Of a stretch of DNA of 30,905 nt, positions 6,858 to 16,652 are shown piece by piece; within the stretch, counting starts at the first letter, position 1, and each line of letters begins with the position of its first letter. A program made the position numbers and the translations under genes. The stretch comes from Syntrophorhabdaceae bacterium (GTDB lineage: Bacteria > Desulfobacterota > Syntrophorhabdia > Syntrophorhabdales > Syntrophorhabdaceae). Location of the stretch: the NCBI GenBank assembly GCA_026416315.1, contig JAOAFK010000096.1, positions 1 through 30,905 of the forward strand, read 5' to 3'. Under the pieces are notes generated by a model. The model was not told the origin of the DNA. It searched no databases and saw only the letters and a program-made list of their open reading frames with translations.

Positions 6858-8603
6858 TTAAAAAAGGAGTGATTTTTTAATCCCTGATTTTCTTTCTATC
6901 CTTCTTTGTACTGCCTCCAAGAATATCTCTTCTGTTCCCCAAATCTCAATACTTCTTCTTGCCCTTGTAATGGCAGTATAGATCAGCTCCCTTGTAAATA
7001 TTTCAGATGTCATATCAGAGAGAATGAATACAACATCATCAAATTCCGAACCCTGGCTTTTATGGACTGTAATGGCATAGGCAGTTTCAAAATCAGCAAT
7101 CCTCGGTGGTGCAACCTTTCTCAACCCCTCCTCTGTTTTAAAAAAGACCCTCAAAGCATCCTTATCTTCAGGGTCTTCAAAGGCAATGCCCATATCGCCG
7201 TTAAATAATTTTAAAGCATAATCGTTTGTGGTTATCATTATTGGCTTTCCTTTATACCATCTTTTTTTTGTGGTTTTGATGAGCTTTTTCTCCCATAATA
7301 TATTTTCTATAAGCTCATTTAAACTTATAACACCATAAGGTCCGTGCCTTAATGCGCATAAAACATGAAATGCTTCAAAATTTTTAAAGGCCTCATCAAT
7401 ATCTCGGGCATTTATATACGAGCCATATCGCTCAATGATATATTTCTCCACCATCTCTTTTAGATAAAAGGGTGATTCCATCTTACGCCATCTTATATCT
7501 TCAAACCTGCCTTCTTTTAAAAGATCCAATGCCTCTAAACCTTCTCCCTGTTTTACAAGTTCGCTGAGTCTTCCAATGCCGCTGTTTTCTCCAAAGCGGT
7601 AGTTTTTCTTTAAAATCACAATTGCTCCAGCAACATTTTTAATAGCATCGCATATATCCCCAAATACACTGCCAGGCTCCACAGATGAAAGCTGGTCCTT
7701 ATCCCCAACAAGAATGAGTTTTGTTTGATCCCTGGTGGCCTCCAATAGTTTTGACATAAGGGGTAAATCCACCATGGATGCCTCATCCACTATGATTACA
7801 TCATAAGGCAATGGGTTATTCTCATTATACTTAAATTTCTTTGTCCTATACGATGAACCTAATAACCTGTGAATCGTTATGACATCTTCGGGTATCTTTT
7901 TCTTTATATGTTCACTGCAGTTTATCCTTTCCTTTATATCCTTTATCATCCCCTTTAATCTCGCTGCTGCCTTTCCTGTGGGTGTTGCAAGGGCTACAGA
8001 CAAATCGTTTGAGGCTATTTCAGCTAAAAGGCCAAGTATCTTTGCAATGGTGAATGTCTTACCTGTTCCAGGACCACCTGAAATCACAAGGAAATTGTTT
8101 TCTATGGCATTTAATGCTGCCTCCCTCTGGAGGTCTATCTCATCTCTTTTTATTTCTGAAAAGAGCCTATTTATTACGGATTCCATTAAGGATCTATCGA
8201 AATTTCCTGGTTTTGTTTTCACCTTCTTTAAAATTTTCTCAATAAAAATTTTTTCGTAATGCCAGTAGCGATTAAAATAGAGCATATTGTCTTTCAACAC
8301 AATAGGTCTAGCCTCTCCTGATGAACCCACCACATCAGATGCCTTTAGTGCATCCATCCATGGCTCCAAAGGAGGGCAACTTATATAAACAGGTGGTTCA
8401 TCTTCATCTAAGCAGAATTCTCGTCCTGCTAAATCTGTCAGGTCAATACAGATATGGCCCTTTTCAACAAAATAGCTCAAAAGCCCGCAGGCAAGCCAGA
8501 GATAATATCTTTCTTCTTTAGTTAGATCACCTGAAAAAGAAACCATAAAATCTGCAAAGTATCTGTGTATACCTTTAAAGCCAGTGTAATCTGAATAAAA
8601 CAT
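6858..8603 (-). CDS. recD: RecD, exodeoxyribonuclease V alpha subunit
   Basis: Fast 5'-3' helicase subunit of RecBCD (581 residues; E. coli about 608). Walker A GGPGTGKT at 176-183, Walker B VIIVDEASMVD, motif III GDKDQLSSVEPGSVFGD, and late SF1B motifs YAITVHKSQGSEFDDVV and LIYTAITRAR. The N-terminal ~160 residues form the non-catalytic RecD domain that contacts RecC. The gene follows recB with TAA-G-ATG spacing, so it is last in a recC-recB-recD unit. No frameshift or missing motif is seen. The 3' end converges with the ThiF-like gene across an AT-only palindrome (TTAAAATTTTAA) that could form a weak hairpin. Confidence 0.96.
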   Translation of the reverse strand: MFYSDYTGFKGIHRYFADFMVSFSGDLTKEERYYLWLACGLLSYFVEKGHICIDLTDLAGREFCLDEDEPPVYISCPPLEPWMDALKASDVVGSSGEARPIVLKDNMLYFNRYWHYEKIFIEKILKKVKTKPGNFDRSLMESVINRLFSEIKRDEIDLQREAALNAIENNFLVISGGPGTGKTFTIAKILGLLAEIASNDLSVALATPTGKAAARLKGMIKDIKERINCSEHIKKKIPEDVITIHRLLGSSYRTKKFKYNENNPLPYDVIIVDEASMVDLPLMSKLLEATRDQTKLILVGDKDQLSSVEPGSVFGDICDAIKNVAGAIVILKKNYRFGENSGIGRLSELVKQGEGLEALDLLKEGRFEDIRWRKMESPFYLKEMVEKYIIERYGSYINARDIDEAFKNFEAFHVLCALRHGPYGVISLNELIENILWEKKLIKTTKKRWYKGKPIMITTNDYALKLFNGDMGIAFEDPEDKDALRVFFKTEEGLRKVAPPRIADFETAYAITVHKSQGSEFDDVVFILSDMTSEIFTRELIYTAITRARRSIEIWGTEEIFLEAVQRRIERKSGIKKSLLF

Positions 8604-8604
8604 C

Positions 8605-11600
8605 TTATCTAAACCGCCTTATATAACTGTCTAACTCTTCAATAAGTCCTTTTTCTGGCAAATCAAAAAAAACACCGCAGTCATCTTTTGGATTTATGCC
8701 ACGAATGAAGATATAAAAAATGCCTCCGAAATGTTTTTCATATGCATAGTCTTTTTTTCTAAAAGATAAAAGGCTATGCAGTGCAAGGGTATAAAGGTGA
8801 TACTGTAAAAAATAATATTGATCTATCATCACTCTTTTTAAGTTTTCCATGCCATAATCCTCTATGCTATTCCCGAGAAAGTTCGATTTCCAATCAACTA
8901 TATAGTATCTACCATTATACTCAAAGACCATATCTATAAATCCCCTCATCATACCATAGGCAGGACTAAACCCGAGTGTTTTTATAATCTCGTTAAAGTC
9001 TGTTTTATCTGAAAGTTTTTTATATTTATCAAATATATGTCCCAGTCCAGCCTTATCAATGAGGCTTATAGGAATATAGAACTCCAGTTCATTGAGCCTT
9101 CTATCGTTATCAATCTTTGACAGGTTGAATGTATCTTTATCTGATTTTAGGGATTTTTTCACCAGTTCTTTAACCATATTGTAGATCGCATCCAGCCAGT
9201 CCTTTTCAAAACCATACTCTGTGAGTTTATCTTCAATAAGCCTTCTCAACTCTTTATCATCATTTAATGTAAAATCTAACTGCATAAGTACATCGTGTAT
9301 AAATAGACCAGCCTTTGTTCCCTGAGGGAAACTGAATATATCTTTTTTATCCATGGGTTTTATATACAACAATGGATAATCCATCTTTAAACCTTGGTCC
9401 CTATCCGGTAGTTCGGCATATTCTTTTTTTTCTGCTACAAGAGAAGAAAAACTCACAATACCCCAGGTTTTATCTATTGTGCCTGTAAATGTCCTTGGAC
9501 TCAAAAGGTAATTTTCTACAGCACGGGGTATATATCTTTTACCTTCACAATCAGCTATAGTTATGATCTCTATAGTCCCTTCAGATTTTTCAATAAGTCT
9601 GTTAAGTATTGATTTCACATCATCATCTGAGAGGTCTTTCATGTAATTTTTCAGTTTTTCTATTGAAAATTCTATATGACTTTTATGACTTTCTCCGTGG
9701 GAATAAAGAATATACGCAAGGCCTGAGTCCTCTGATTGATTTATTCTACCCCATACGAGGTAACACCTCTTTTTTGCCCTCGTCAAGGAAACATAGAGCA
9801 GTCTTATATTTTCTGCAAGTTCTTCCATTTCCATGGATTTCTTTGATGATTCATCAGGATATGGACGGATATCTATGGTGAGACTGTAATCTTTATTTTC
9901 ATCATGATAAAGAACTGTTTCATCTTTATTAGATTTTCCCTTACTCCAGTTAAAGGGACAGAAAACAATAGGAAATTCAAGGCCTTTACTCCTGTGAATC
10001 GTTAGAATTTTTACGGCTTCTTCATCGGTCTCAAGCCTCAACTGATATTCATCTGAGATGGAACTGTGCTCCAGTTCTATTTTGTTGCTTAGCCATTTCA
10101 ATGCACCCTCTATATTCAATCTATGCTTGATACACGCCTTGTGTAAAAGTTCTATGAGATGCAAAACATCTGTTAATCTTCTTTCCCCATTCTCCATTGA
10201 TATAAGCCTGTTTTTTACACCTTCACGAAGGATGAATGTTCTTGCCATGGTTATAAAACCAGACTTTAGCCATAGATTCCTATAAAATTCAAATTTTTCC
10301 AGATGTTCATTCCATTTTTTTTCATCCTCTATTATCTCTATAAGACGATCACCATTCATACCCATTATATCTGTAATGAGGGCTGCCTTTATTTTCGATT
10401 CATCATTGGGTTCGCAGATAGCAGAGATAACCTTTAATAGTTCTACTGCCTGATCTGTTGAAAAGACACTATCAGTGGTGTATATAACGCCAGGTATACC
10501 AGCCATATTCAAGGCCTTCTGTATCTTCTTTGCCTCCTCATTTTTTCTTGCAATAACGGCTATATCTTTTGCTGTTAAAGGCCTGTCATCTATTATCACC
10601 TTGCCTTTATCAGCCATTTTTAAAAGCCTCACAATCTCATCTGCAATGGCCTTTGAAATTCTATCTATTGCCTCGTTTACCTTTATGGGCTTTTTATACT
10701 CAATACTTTCTAAAAAACATATTTTTAGCGGTGATGGGTCACTCATTCCGTTTATTATTAAATCGGCCTGCTTATCTGTCCTTGCTGACATAGGAGGTTT
10801 AAAATCAAGGCCTTTAAAAATGAAAGGGTCTTTTATGTTTCCAAAAAGAGTATTTACTGCCTTTAATAACCTCTCAGAAGACCTGTAATTGAACTCAAGG
10901 GTAAAGCGTCTTGACGCATCATTTGCTGCCTTTATATATGAAAAGATGTCTGCACCTCTGAAACTGTAAATGGATTGTTTTGGGTCTCCTATTATGAATA
11001 CGGTCGTATTCCCTTTTTTATAAATATGTCTTATGATTTCGTATTGGAGGGGGTCTGTGTCCTGAAATTCATCGACGAGTATTGCTTTGTACCTTCTACT
11101 TATTTCTTCTGCAAGGTTTTTGCCTTCGGGTACAGAGATTGCCCTATGCACATCAAGAAGCAGGTCATCAAAAGAACGGATATTGTTTAATTGTTTTCTT
11201 TTAATCAGTTCTTTTCTCACATAATCCATCAACATCTTTTTTAAAAAGGTGATCTTTATATCATAAAAGGCTGAAAGGTCTTCTGCATGTTTTCTCAATG
11301 TGTCACATATTTTAAAAAAAGGATGTTCTTGCCACATCCTCTCCTTATGGAGGGTGTTTTCAGAGATACACATGTCATATAGGTATTGAAATCCTTCAGG
11401 TAGAGGCAAGGGATATCTTGAATGAAAATATTCATCCATTTCATCGAACATGGCTATGAGCTTTTCTTCACTGTCTTTCTTTTTCTTTGGGGAACTCTTC
11501 CGTTTAAGAAAATCATACAAAGATTCTTTTGATTCCGCCCATTTAGTTGATGCTTCTTTGAAGACCTCAAGGCATTCCCATTCCAATTTTTTTTGTTTTT

Positions 11601-12240
11601 CCTTTGAATAATCACTTAAGTCTGGCATACCATCAACTATGAAGGCAGATGGATTTATAACTAACTTCTTTGCAACACTGTATAGACTATTGATATTTAA
11701 TGTCTTAAATGCGTAGTTCAAAAAAAACTTCGATTCGTAAAAGACCTGTTTTCTCCAAAAGTCCTTTACAACTTCCCATAAAAGGTCATAATCTTCATCG
11801 GCCATCTCTATATCAAAAAGGCAGCGGCTTTCAAAGGCATGTTCCTTTAAAATCCTTAAACAAAAACCATGGATAGTAAAGATGGCCGCCATGTCAAAGC
11901 TATTTAAGGCGTCTGTGAGAATCGCTATGGCATGTTCTTTATCTTTTGTCTTGCCAATAAGTCTTTCTAAAAACCCGTCATCGGCTTTTCCTGTTGTAAA
12001 TGCATCTACTGTATCTTTTAACCTTGCCCTGATTCTTTCTTTCAGTTCATTTGTTGCTGCATTCGTAAAGGTGATAACAAGGATGTCGTTAACATTCAGA
12101 TTAAATTCAAGAAGGAGCCTCACAAATAAACTCGAGATTGTATATGTCTTCCCTGTACCTGCACTCGCCTCAACAAGATTCAGGCCAGCTACTTTTGATA
12201 AGGATGTCTCAAGGGGGTCAAAAATATCTGTATTCTTCAT
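8605..12240 (-). CDS. recB: RecB, exodeoxyribonuclease V beta subunit
   Basis: 3'-5' helicase and nuclease of RecBCD, processing double-strand breaks for RecA-dependent repair (1211 residues; E. coli 1180). Helicase motifs are Walker A ASAGTGKT (25-32), LVDEFQDTDPLQYEII, GDPKQSIYSFRGAD, and the late motifs ILTIHRSKGLEFPIVFCPF and RLLYVSLTRAKKR. The C-terminal nuclease domain is intact: D1103 in GFIDM, then D1116 and K1118 in VDWKS. Their spacing equals that of the E. coli catalytic residues D1067, D1080 and K1082. The QYHLYTLAL segment also fits. An active nuclease is therefore predicted. Its ATG overlaps the recC stop (ATGA). Confidence 0.97.
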   Translation of the reverse strand: MKNTDIFDPLETSLSKVAGLNLVEASAGTGKTYTISSLFVRLLLEFNLNVNDILVITFTNAATNELKERIRARLKDTVDAFTTGKADDGFLERLIGKTKDKEHAIAILTDALNSFDMAAIFTIHGFCLRILKEHAFESRCLFDIEMADEDYDLLWEVVKDFWRKQVFYESKFFLNYAFKTLNINSLYSVAKKLVINPSAFIVDGMPDLSDYSKEKQKKLEWECLEVFKEASTKWAESKESLYDFLKRKSSPKKKKDSEEKLIAMFDEMDEYFHSRYPLPLPEGFQYLYDMCISENTLHKERMWQEHPFFKICDTLRKHAEDLSAFYDIKITFLKKMLMDYVRKELIKRKQLNNIRSFDDLLLDVHRAISVPEGKNLAEEISRRYKAILVDEFQDTDPLQYEIIRHIYKKGNTTVFIIGDPKQSIYSFRGADIFSYIKAANDASRRFTLEFNYRSSERLLKAVNTLFGNIKDPFIFKGLDFKPPMSARTDKQADLIINGMSDPSPLKICFLESIEYKKPIKVNEAIDRISKAIADEIVRLLKMADKGKVIIDDRPLTAKDIAVIARKNEEAKKIQKALNMAGIPGVIYTTDSVFSTDQAVELLKVISAICEPNDESKIKAALITDIMGMNGDRLIEIIEDEKKWNEHLEKFEFYRNLWLKSGFITMARTFILREGVKNRLISMENGERRLTDVLHLIELLHKACIKHRLNIEGALKWLSNKIELEHSSISDEYQLRLETDEEAVKILTIHRSKGLEFPIVFCPFNWSKGKSNKDETVLYHDENKDYSLTIDIRPYPDESSKKSMEMEELAENIRLLYVSLTRAKKRCYLVWGRINQSEDSGLAYILYSHGESHKSHIEFSIEKLKNYMKDLSDDDVKSILNRLIEKSEGTIEIITIADCEGKRYIPRAVENYLLSPRTFTGTIDKTWGIVSFSSLVAEKKEYAELPDRDQGLKMDYPLLYIKPMDKKDIFSFPQGTKAGLFIHDVLMQLDFTLNDDKELRRLIEDKLTEYGFEKDWLDAIYNMVKELVKKSLKSDKDTFNLSKIDNDRRLNELEFYIPISLIDKAGLGHIFDKYKKLSDKTDFNEIIKTLGFSPAYGMMRGFIDMVFEYNGRYYIVDWKSNFLGNSIEDYGMENLKRVMIDQYYFLQYHLYTLALHSLLSFRKKDYAYEKHFGGIFYIFIRGINPKDDCGVFFDLPEKGLIEELDSYIRRFR

Positions 12241-15200
12241 TTAATAGCCTCAATGAGGGGTCCAAACACCTCTTTTGAAAGGCGGATAAATGCCTCATCA
12301 AGAGGGTCTGTGTCTTTAAAACACGCATAGTAATACGGGTCATCACCCTCGGGTTCTCTATAGAAATTCTTTTTTTCCCATATATCCTTTGCAGATTTAA
12401 GGGCATCCCAGTGATCCTTTTTCTTTAACTGTTTCATATATGTATAAGATGTTTCTGGAAAAAGTTTAATGGGTGACTTCATGCCTTCATTGTAAATATT
12501 TAGAAGTTTTATAATTAAATCTTTGGCATTGCCAACAGGCCTAAAAATATATTCTTTTTTTGTGGATAAAAAAATGGAACTACCTTCACCAAGAAGGTTA
12601 AAGAACAGATGGTCAATCCACATTTCAATGAGATATTTTGCCTTTATATCTTTTGAGGGTCTATATTTTACAAGGCCATAACTGTAAATATTATTAAGCG
12701 TCACATTTATCTTCATGTTATTCCATTCAAAAATGAAATCAATAGGGTCTTCTTTATCTGTTAAATATCTTTGAATCTTTTTATAAAAACTCTCTGCCCT
12801 TACACTTACATTGTCAAGGAGGACTCTGCCTGGTATTGCAGGTGGCAGTATACCCTCAGCGTGTATGGTTTTTTTTGTCTTATCAAGGTCTTTGAGGGAT
12901 ACGAGACTCTCTATTAATCTCTCCTTTATTTTAAATTCATCAAGGTTATTAAATTCTATAGGTTCATCGTCATCTAAAGTAAATTTTATTTCCTCTAAAA
13001 AGATGCCGAGCCTGTTATGGAAAAAATATTTAACGGGGTGCCTGAAAAAACTTTTGAGCTCTCCATTGGTAATATGCTTTATTTCAACGGGTCTATCTTT
13101 TAGTGCCCTTACAAAAAAAGGTGTGATTTTATATTTTTTCTTAAGCATAGTTAGCGCCGTATCATAATCTTCTTTTGAATAATTAAAAATAAGGGAATCT
13201 TTATGAAAGTATTTTGGACTAAATGACTGAATAGGATGTTTTTTCCATATAATCTCAAAAGGGTGTTTGTCTCTATGATAAAATCCTTTTTCGATATAGT
13301 CAATAAGCTCGCTCACCACAACAGAGGGAGGTATTAAGCTACCATCTTTTATGCTCTGTCCTGTGTAGCTGATATACAAACAGAGCCTTGCAGAAAGTAT
13401 TGCCTCTAAAAAGATGTATCTATCTTCATCCCTTAATGAACGGTCACCCCTTCGAGGAAATCTTCCCATCAAATCAAAATTAGTATGTCTTGATGGCCTT
13501 GGAAATGCGTCATTATTCATCCCGATAAGGGCTATAACCTTAAAAGGGATGCTCCTCATAGGAAGCATCTCGCAAAATGTTACACCTCCTGTGATAAAGC
13601 CTGTTGTATATTCCCTTATGCTGAGTCTGGCCTTTAGATAATAGAGGATTACATGAAAAGATACAGGCATCTCAAAACCATATGAGTGTGTTATCTTTTT
13701 AAGATTCAGCACTGTCTGTCTTATAAACTGGATGTATCTTTCTGTTTCATCATTTACTACGATGAAGGTATCAAGGATACCCATTAGTATATCTGACCAA
13801 TCGTCAAGCTGCCTTGGAATTGTCATCTTTTTTGAATAATCAAATAGGGGGAAGAGGAAATCGAGAAATTTTTTTAGGGTATCCACATAATCCCCTTCCA
13901 TTTCATCATACGGCAATATCCCCTTAAACAGTTCACCATCTTTACTGAACATGGCATAGCCAAGAAGCAGCCTTTCAATACCTGCCTTCCAGCTATTTTC
14001 TTTAAAGGCGGGATTATCTAAAAATCTTCGATGAAATTCATCAATGCCCCATCTTATATTTATATCGTTTATCCATTTTAAAATGTTTACAATATCAGTC
14101 TCATTTAATTTAAATTTCTCTTTTATTAACGCATCATCCAGCACATCCATTATGTCTGATGCGTAAAAACGGCTTACAAAAAGATTCAATATCTTTAAAA
14201 ATAAACTCACAACAGGGTTTTCACTGGATGCCTTTCTATCTGCTATGGAATATGGTATCCATTCCTTTTCTCCATAATGGGCATCAAACACTGCGGATAT
14301 AAAAGGTGCGTATGCCTCTATATCAGGGGTCATAACAAGGATGTCCTTTGGTTTCAGATCTTTATATTTTTCAAAGAGAAACAATAGATTGTTGTGTAAT
14401 ACTTCAATTTCTCTTAAGGCAGAATGGCATGAATGTATCTGAATAGATATATCATCATCAGAAATTAATGTTCTTTCTGTGTCTTTACCCCTTTGTACGA
14501 GATGAAAAATATCGGATTGTATTGCAGTTAAGAGGTTGTGTGCCTCAAATTCACAAAATAGCTCATATTCCTCATCCATATCATCGATTAATGCATCAAA
14601 AAAATCCCTCCCCATCTTACCCATGGATGCAAGAAGTGGATTGCCCGTCTCAAGATGAAGCTCGTCTTTATCTTTTTTTCTTACTATGCCTTCAGGTACT
14701 ATATCACCCCAGTACTTATATGTAGGGTTTAAAAAGAATAGATGGACATCAATAATGCGCGAAATGGCCTTTATGACTTTCAGATGATAATCAGGTAGAG
14801 CAGAGATTCCAAACACAGATATCCTCTCAGGAAGCTTGTTTTCTTCTATACAAAAACCCTTTCTCCCAATCTCCTCTAAAAAATCATACAAGATAAATAC
14901 CCTGTTTTTTTCTTCATTGCCTTTTATTAAATGGTGCCAGAGGATTTGCTGCCAGTCAGTGGGATTTTGTTTATGCCACCTGTATATCATTTCATGTCTA
15001 TAGACTGTATATCTATCAAAAACATTTGCTATCTGTTCTGAAAGCTGAAATGTTTTTAGCTGGATTTCGTTATCATAAATATATTGTTGGATCTCCTCGA
15101 ATTCAGGTATATCTTTCAATACTGACAGTATCTCCATGATGTGCCATGCCATATTAGGAGGGGAAAAAAGTTCCATATCTGGGGTTTTCCCTGTTACCCT

Positions 15201-15425
15201 TTTAAACATTTCCCATACAAAGTTATCAGGAAAAGGAAACATAAAGTTTGCCCATACTCCGAATCTCTCTGCGAGCTCCATGGAGAGCCATCTCTCCATA
15301 CCCTTGCTCTGAACTACAATTATCTCGGGTTTGAAAGGTGATGATAGGGGTTTCTCAAGAACAGATGCAAGGGCATCTACAAGGATTTCAAGGCGGTTGC
15401 CATGATAAATTTTAAGGCCAGGCAT
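12237..15425 (-). CDS. recC: RecC, exodeoxyribonuclease V gamma subunit
   Basis: Scaffold subunit of RecBCD that splits the DNA duplex and recognises Chi (1062 residues; E. coli 1122). The start LKIYHGNRLEILVDAL and the VVQSKGMERWLSMELAERFGVWANFMFPFP segment (through about residue 65) are typical RecC. Later landmarks are LFFLNPTYKYWGD, the degenerate helicase core with DILVMTPDIEAYAPFI, and the inner segment FKVIALIGMNNDAFPR. The start is ATG with AGGA only 3 bases upstream. A good promoter lies just ahead, giving a very short leader. Present with RecB and RecD in the order C-B-D, without the ptrA insertion seen in E. coli. The Chi sequence cannot be deduced from this window. Confidence 0.95.
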   Translation of the reverse strand: MPGLKIYHGNRLEILVDALASVLEKPLSSPFKPEIIVVQSKGMERWLSMELAERFGVWANFMFPFPDNFVWEMFKRVTGKTPDMELFSPPNMAWHIMEILSVLKDIPEFEEIQQYIYDNEIQLKTFQLSEQIANVFDRYTVYRHEMIYRWHKQNPTDWQQILWHHLIKGNEEKNRVFILYDFLEEIGRKGFCIEENKLPERISVFGISALPDYHLKVIKAISRIIDVHLFFLNPTYKYWGDIVPEGIVRKKDKDELHLETGNPLLASMGKMGRDFFDALIDDMDEEYELFCEFEAHNLLTAIQSDIFHLVQRGKDTERTLISDDDISIQIHSCHSALREIEVLHNNLLFLFEKYKDLKPKDILVMTPDIEAYAPFISAVFDAHYGEKEWIPYSIADRKASSENPVVSLFLKILNLFVSRFYASDIMDVLDDALIKEKFKLNETDIVNILKWINDINIRWGIDEFHRRFLDNPAFKENSWKAGIERLLLGYAMFSKDGELFKGILPYDEMEGDYVDTLKKFLDFLFPLFDYSKKMTIPRQLDDWSDILMGILDTFIVVNDETERYIQFIRQTVLNLKKITHSYGFEMPVSFHVILYYLKARLSIREYTTGFITGGVTFCEMLPMRSIPFKVIALIGMNNDAFPRPSRHTNFDLMGRFPRRGDRSLRDEDRYIFLEAILSARLCLYISYTGQSIKDGSLIPPSVVVSELIDYIEKGFYHRDKHPFEIIWKKHPIQSFSPKYFHKDSLIFNYSKEDYDTALTMLKKKYKITPFFVRALKDRPVEIKHITNGELKSFFRHPVKYFFHNRLGIFLEEIKFTLDDDEPIEFNNLDEFKIKERLIESLVSLKDLDKTKKTIHAEGILPPAIPGRVLLDNVSVRAESFYKKIQRYLTDKEDPIDFIFEWNNMKINVTLNNIYSYGLVKYRPSKDIKAKYLIEMWIDHLFFNLLGEGSSIFLSTKKEYIFRPVGNAKDLIIKLLNIYNEGMKSPIKLFPETSYTYMKQLKKKDHWDALKSAKDIWEKKNFYREPEGDDPYYYACFKDTDPLDEAFIRLSKEVFGPLIEAIK

Positions 15426-15436
15426 AATCCTAAATA

Positions 15437-15465
15437 ACTATATTTGAGTTCATATTGTTTTTCAA
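15437..15465 (-). promoter_or_regulatory. Sigma-70-type promoter for recCBD
   Basis: Read on the minus strand: TTGAAA (15465-15460), exactly 17 bases, TATAGT (15442-15437). The recC ATG at 15425 is only about 12 bases beyond the -10 box, so the leader would be about 5 bases. The promoter lies in the 68-base gap between ubiX and recC. Confidence 0.6.
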
Positions 15466-15493
15466 GAAATGTAATAAATGTTAATGCTCGTTA

Positions 15494-16054
15494 TCAAGCA
15501 CCTTCCCATCTTTTAAAAAGGGCATGTTCAATGTGGAAAATGTCGAGCACCTTTCCAATGGTGTGGTCTATCAAATCCTCAATCTTTTTCGGAAAATGAT
15601 AAAAAGCCGGCACAGGAGGTAAAACTATACCCCCTAAATCTGCCACCTTTAACATAAGTTCAAGATGCCCCTTATGAAAGGGCGTCTCCCTTACAACAAG
15701 GACAAGGGTTCTTCTTTCTTTCAAAACAACATCTGCGGCTTTTATAATCAGATTATCATTATAGGAATGGGCAATCCCAGAGAGAGTCTTAATCGTGCAT
15801 GGAATAACTACCATCCCGTCTGTCTTAAAAGAGCCACTGGATATAGGTGCAGCAAGGTCATCTACGCTGTATACCCTCGAGGCAAGACTTTCCACATCCT
15901 TGATATCATAACCTGTTTCTAATTCAATATTTTTTTTACCTACTTTAGATATTATTAAATGGGTCTCTACCCCTGCTTCTTTTAATACCTCAAGAAGTCT
16001 TATTCCGTATATCACCCCTGTGGCACCTGTTATGGCTACGATAATCTTTTTCAT
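15494..16054 (-). CDS. ubiX: UbiX/Pad1-family flavin prenyltransferase
   Basis: Makes prenylated FMN, the cofactor of UbiD-type (de)carboxylases, from FMN and dimethylallyl phosphate. 186 residues, normal size. Signatures: ITGATGVIYG (8-17), ISSGS (71-75), IPCTIKTLSGIAH (84-96; the family usually has PCS), VRETP (121-125) and PPVPAFY (146-152), all around the flavin/phosphate site. Start ATG is preceded by GAGGAG 10 bases upstream. Its first 65 bases overlap the end of the LpdD-like gene in another frame. No UbiD gene is in the window, so its client could be ubiquinone/menaquinone synthesis or, given the LpdD-like neighbour, an aromatic-acid (de)carboxylase elsewhere. Confidence 0.95.
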   Translation of the reverse strand: MKKIIVAITGATGVIYGIRLLEVLKEAGVETHLIISKVGKKNIELETGYDIKDVESLASRVYSVDDLAAPISSGSFKTDGMVVIPCTIKTLSGIAHSYNDNLIIKAADVVLKERRTLVLVVRETPFHKGHLELMLKVADLGGIVLPPVPAFYHFPKKIEDLIDHTIGKVLDIFHIEHALFKRWEGA

Positions 16055-16427
16055 ATTCTAAAATCTCCTCTATGATCCTATCTTCAATTTTTTTACACAG
16101 TTTCATAATCTCATCTATATCTTTAGATTCAAGGTTATCCCAGTGCATCCCTGCGACAACAATGACCTTTCTGTTCAGTCTTTTAGAAAGCCCTTCAGAC
16201 ATCTCTTTTACAACGATATCCTCTTTATGTCCTAAAAAAGTAAATACAGAACTTGTTGAACTTACCTTTTTTGCGTCCTTTATACTTTTTCTTGGTTGTG
16301 CTATTCCAATAGCACCAATATGTTCAATCCCCCCACTGATAGTAACAAGTAAATCATAACCCATTAAAATCACCTGGACACTGATTTCAAAACAATTGAT
16401 TTTTTCTGTTATGTTTAGATTTTCCAC
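15990..16427 (-). CDS. LpdD-like protein, putative prenylated-flavin chaperone
   Basis: 145 residues. The sequence DLLVTISGGIEHIGAIGIAQPR, then SSTSSVFTFLGHKEDIVVKE and VIVVAGMHWDNL, recalls (from memory) the LpdD-like domain. LpdD accompanies the UbiX- and UbiD-type subunits of gallate decarboxylase (LpdB, LpdC) and is proposed to assist prenylated-flavin loading. The next gene being ubiX supports this. The start is GTG at 16427, because an in-frame stop lies 6 bases upstream and the only other Met is residue 22 within the domain. No Shine-Dalgarno is evident. The last ~20 residues (NRCHRGDIRNKTS end) are read from bases that also encode the start of UbiX. Confidence 0.72.
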   Translation of the reverse strand: MENLNITEKINCFEISVQVILMGYDLLVTISGGIEHIGAIGIAQPRKSIKDAKKVSSTSSVFTFLGHKEDIVVKEMSEGLSKRLNRKVIVVAGMHWDNLESKDIDEIMKLCKKIEDRIIEEILEYEKDYRSHNRCHRGDIRNKTS

Positions 16428-16487
16428 GGATTACGCCATATTAACTCTTGATAAATCTTATTTTTATATCAATTATCCACTTTCATG

Positions 16488-16496
16488 AGTATAGCA
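16488..16496 (-). promoter_or_regulatory. Extended -10 promoter for lpdD-like/ubiX
   Basis: TGCTATACT on the minus strand matches TGnTATAAT at 8 of 9 positions counting the free base. It lies about 60 bases before the GTG start. No convincing -35 box is seen, which is typical for extended -10 promoters. Confidence 0.4.
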
Positions 16497-16652
16497 TACT
16501 TGTGAAAAAAACAGAAAAAATAACATGCAGATAAAAAAATTTTGCCATAGATAGCTTTAATAAAAGGATATTAAATTATTTTCGCAGAAACTTTAAAGCA
16601 TACAAGAGATTATAAAGATGTGCCTGTAATAAAATATTTTTTTAAAAGGCCT

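Noticed and set aside
10475..10888. Open frames antisense to recB and recC, several over 100 codons
   Set aside because: They mirror the coding strand of unmistakable RecB and RecC domains and have no start signals or motifs.
6858..15425. AddAB instead of RecBCD
   Set aside because: Three genes are present, with RecD (GGPGTGKT, DEASMVD) and RecC (LKIYHGNRLEIL) specific motifs; RecB has a single C-terminal nuclease and the order is C-B-D.
16428..16652. A short minus-strand frame (about 21 codons, MAKFFYLH...) in the gap before the LpdD-like gene
   Set aside because: No Shine-Dalgarno, no motif, and it overlaps the predicted promoter; likely chance.
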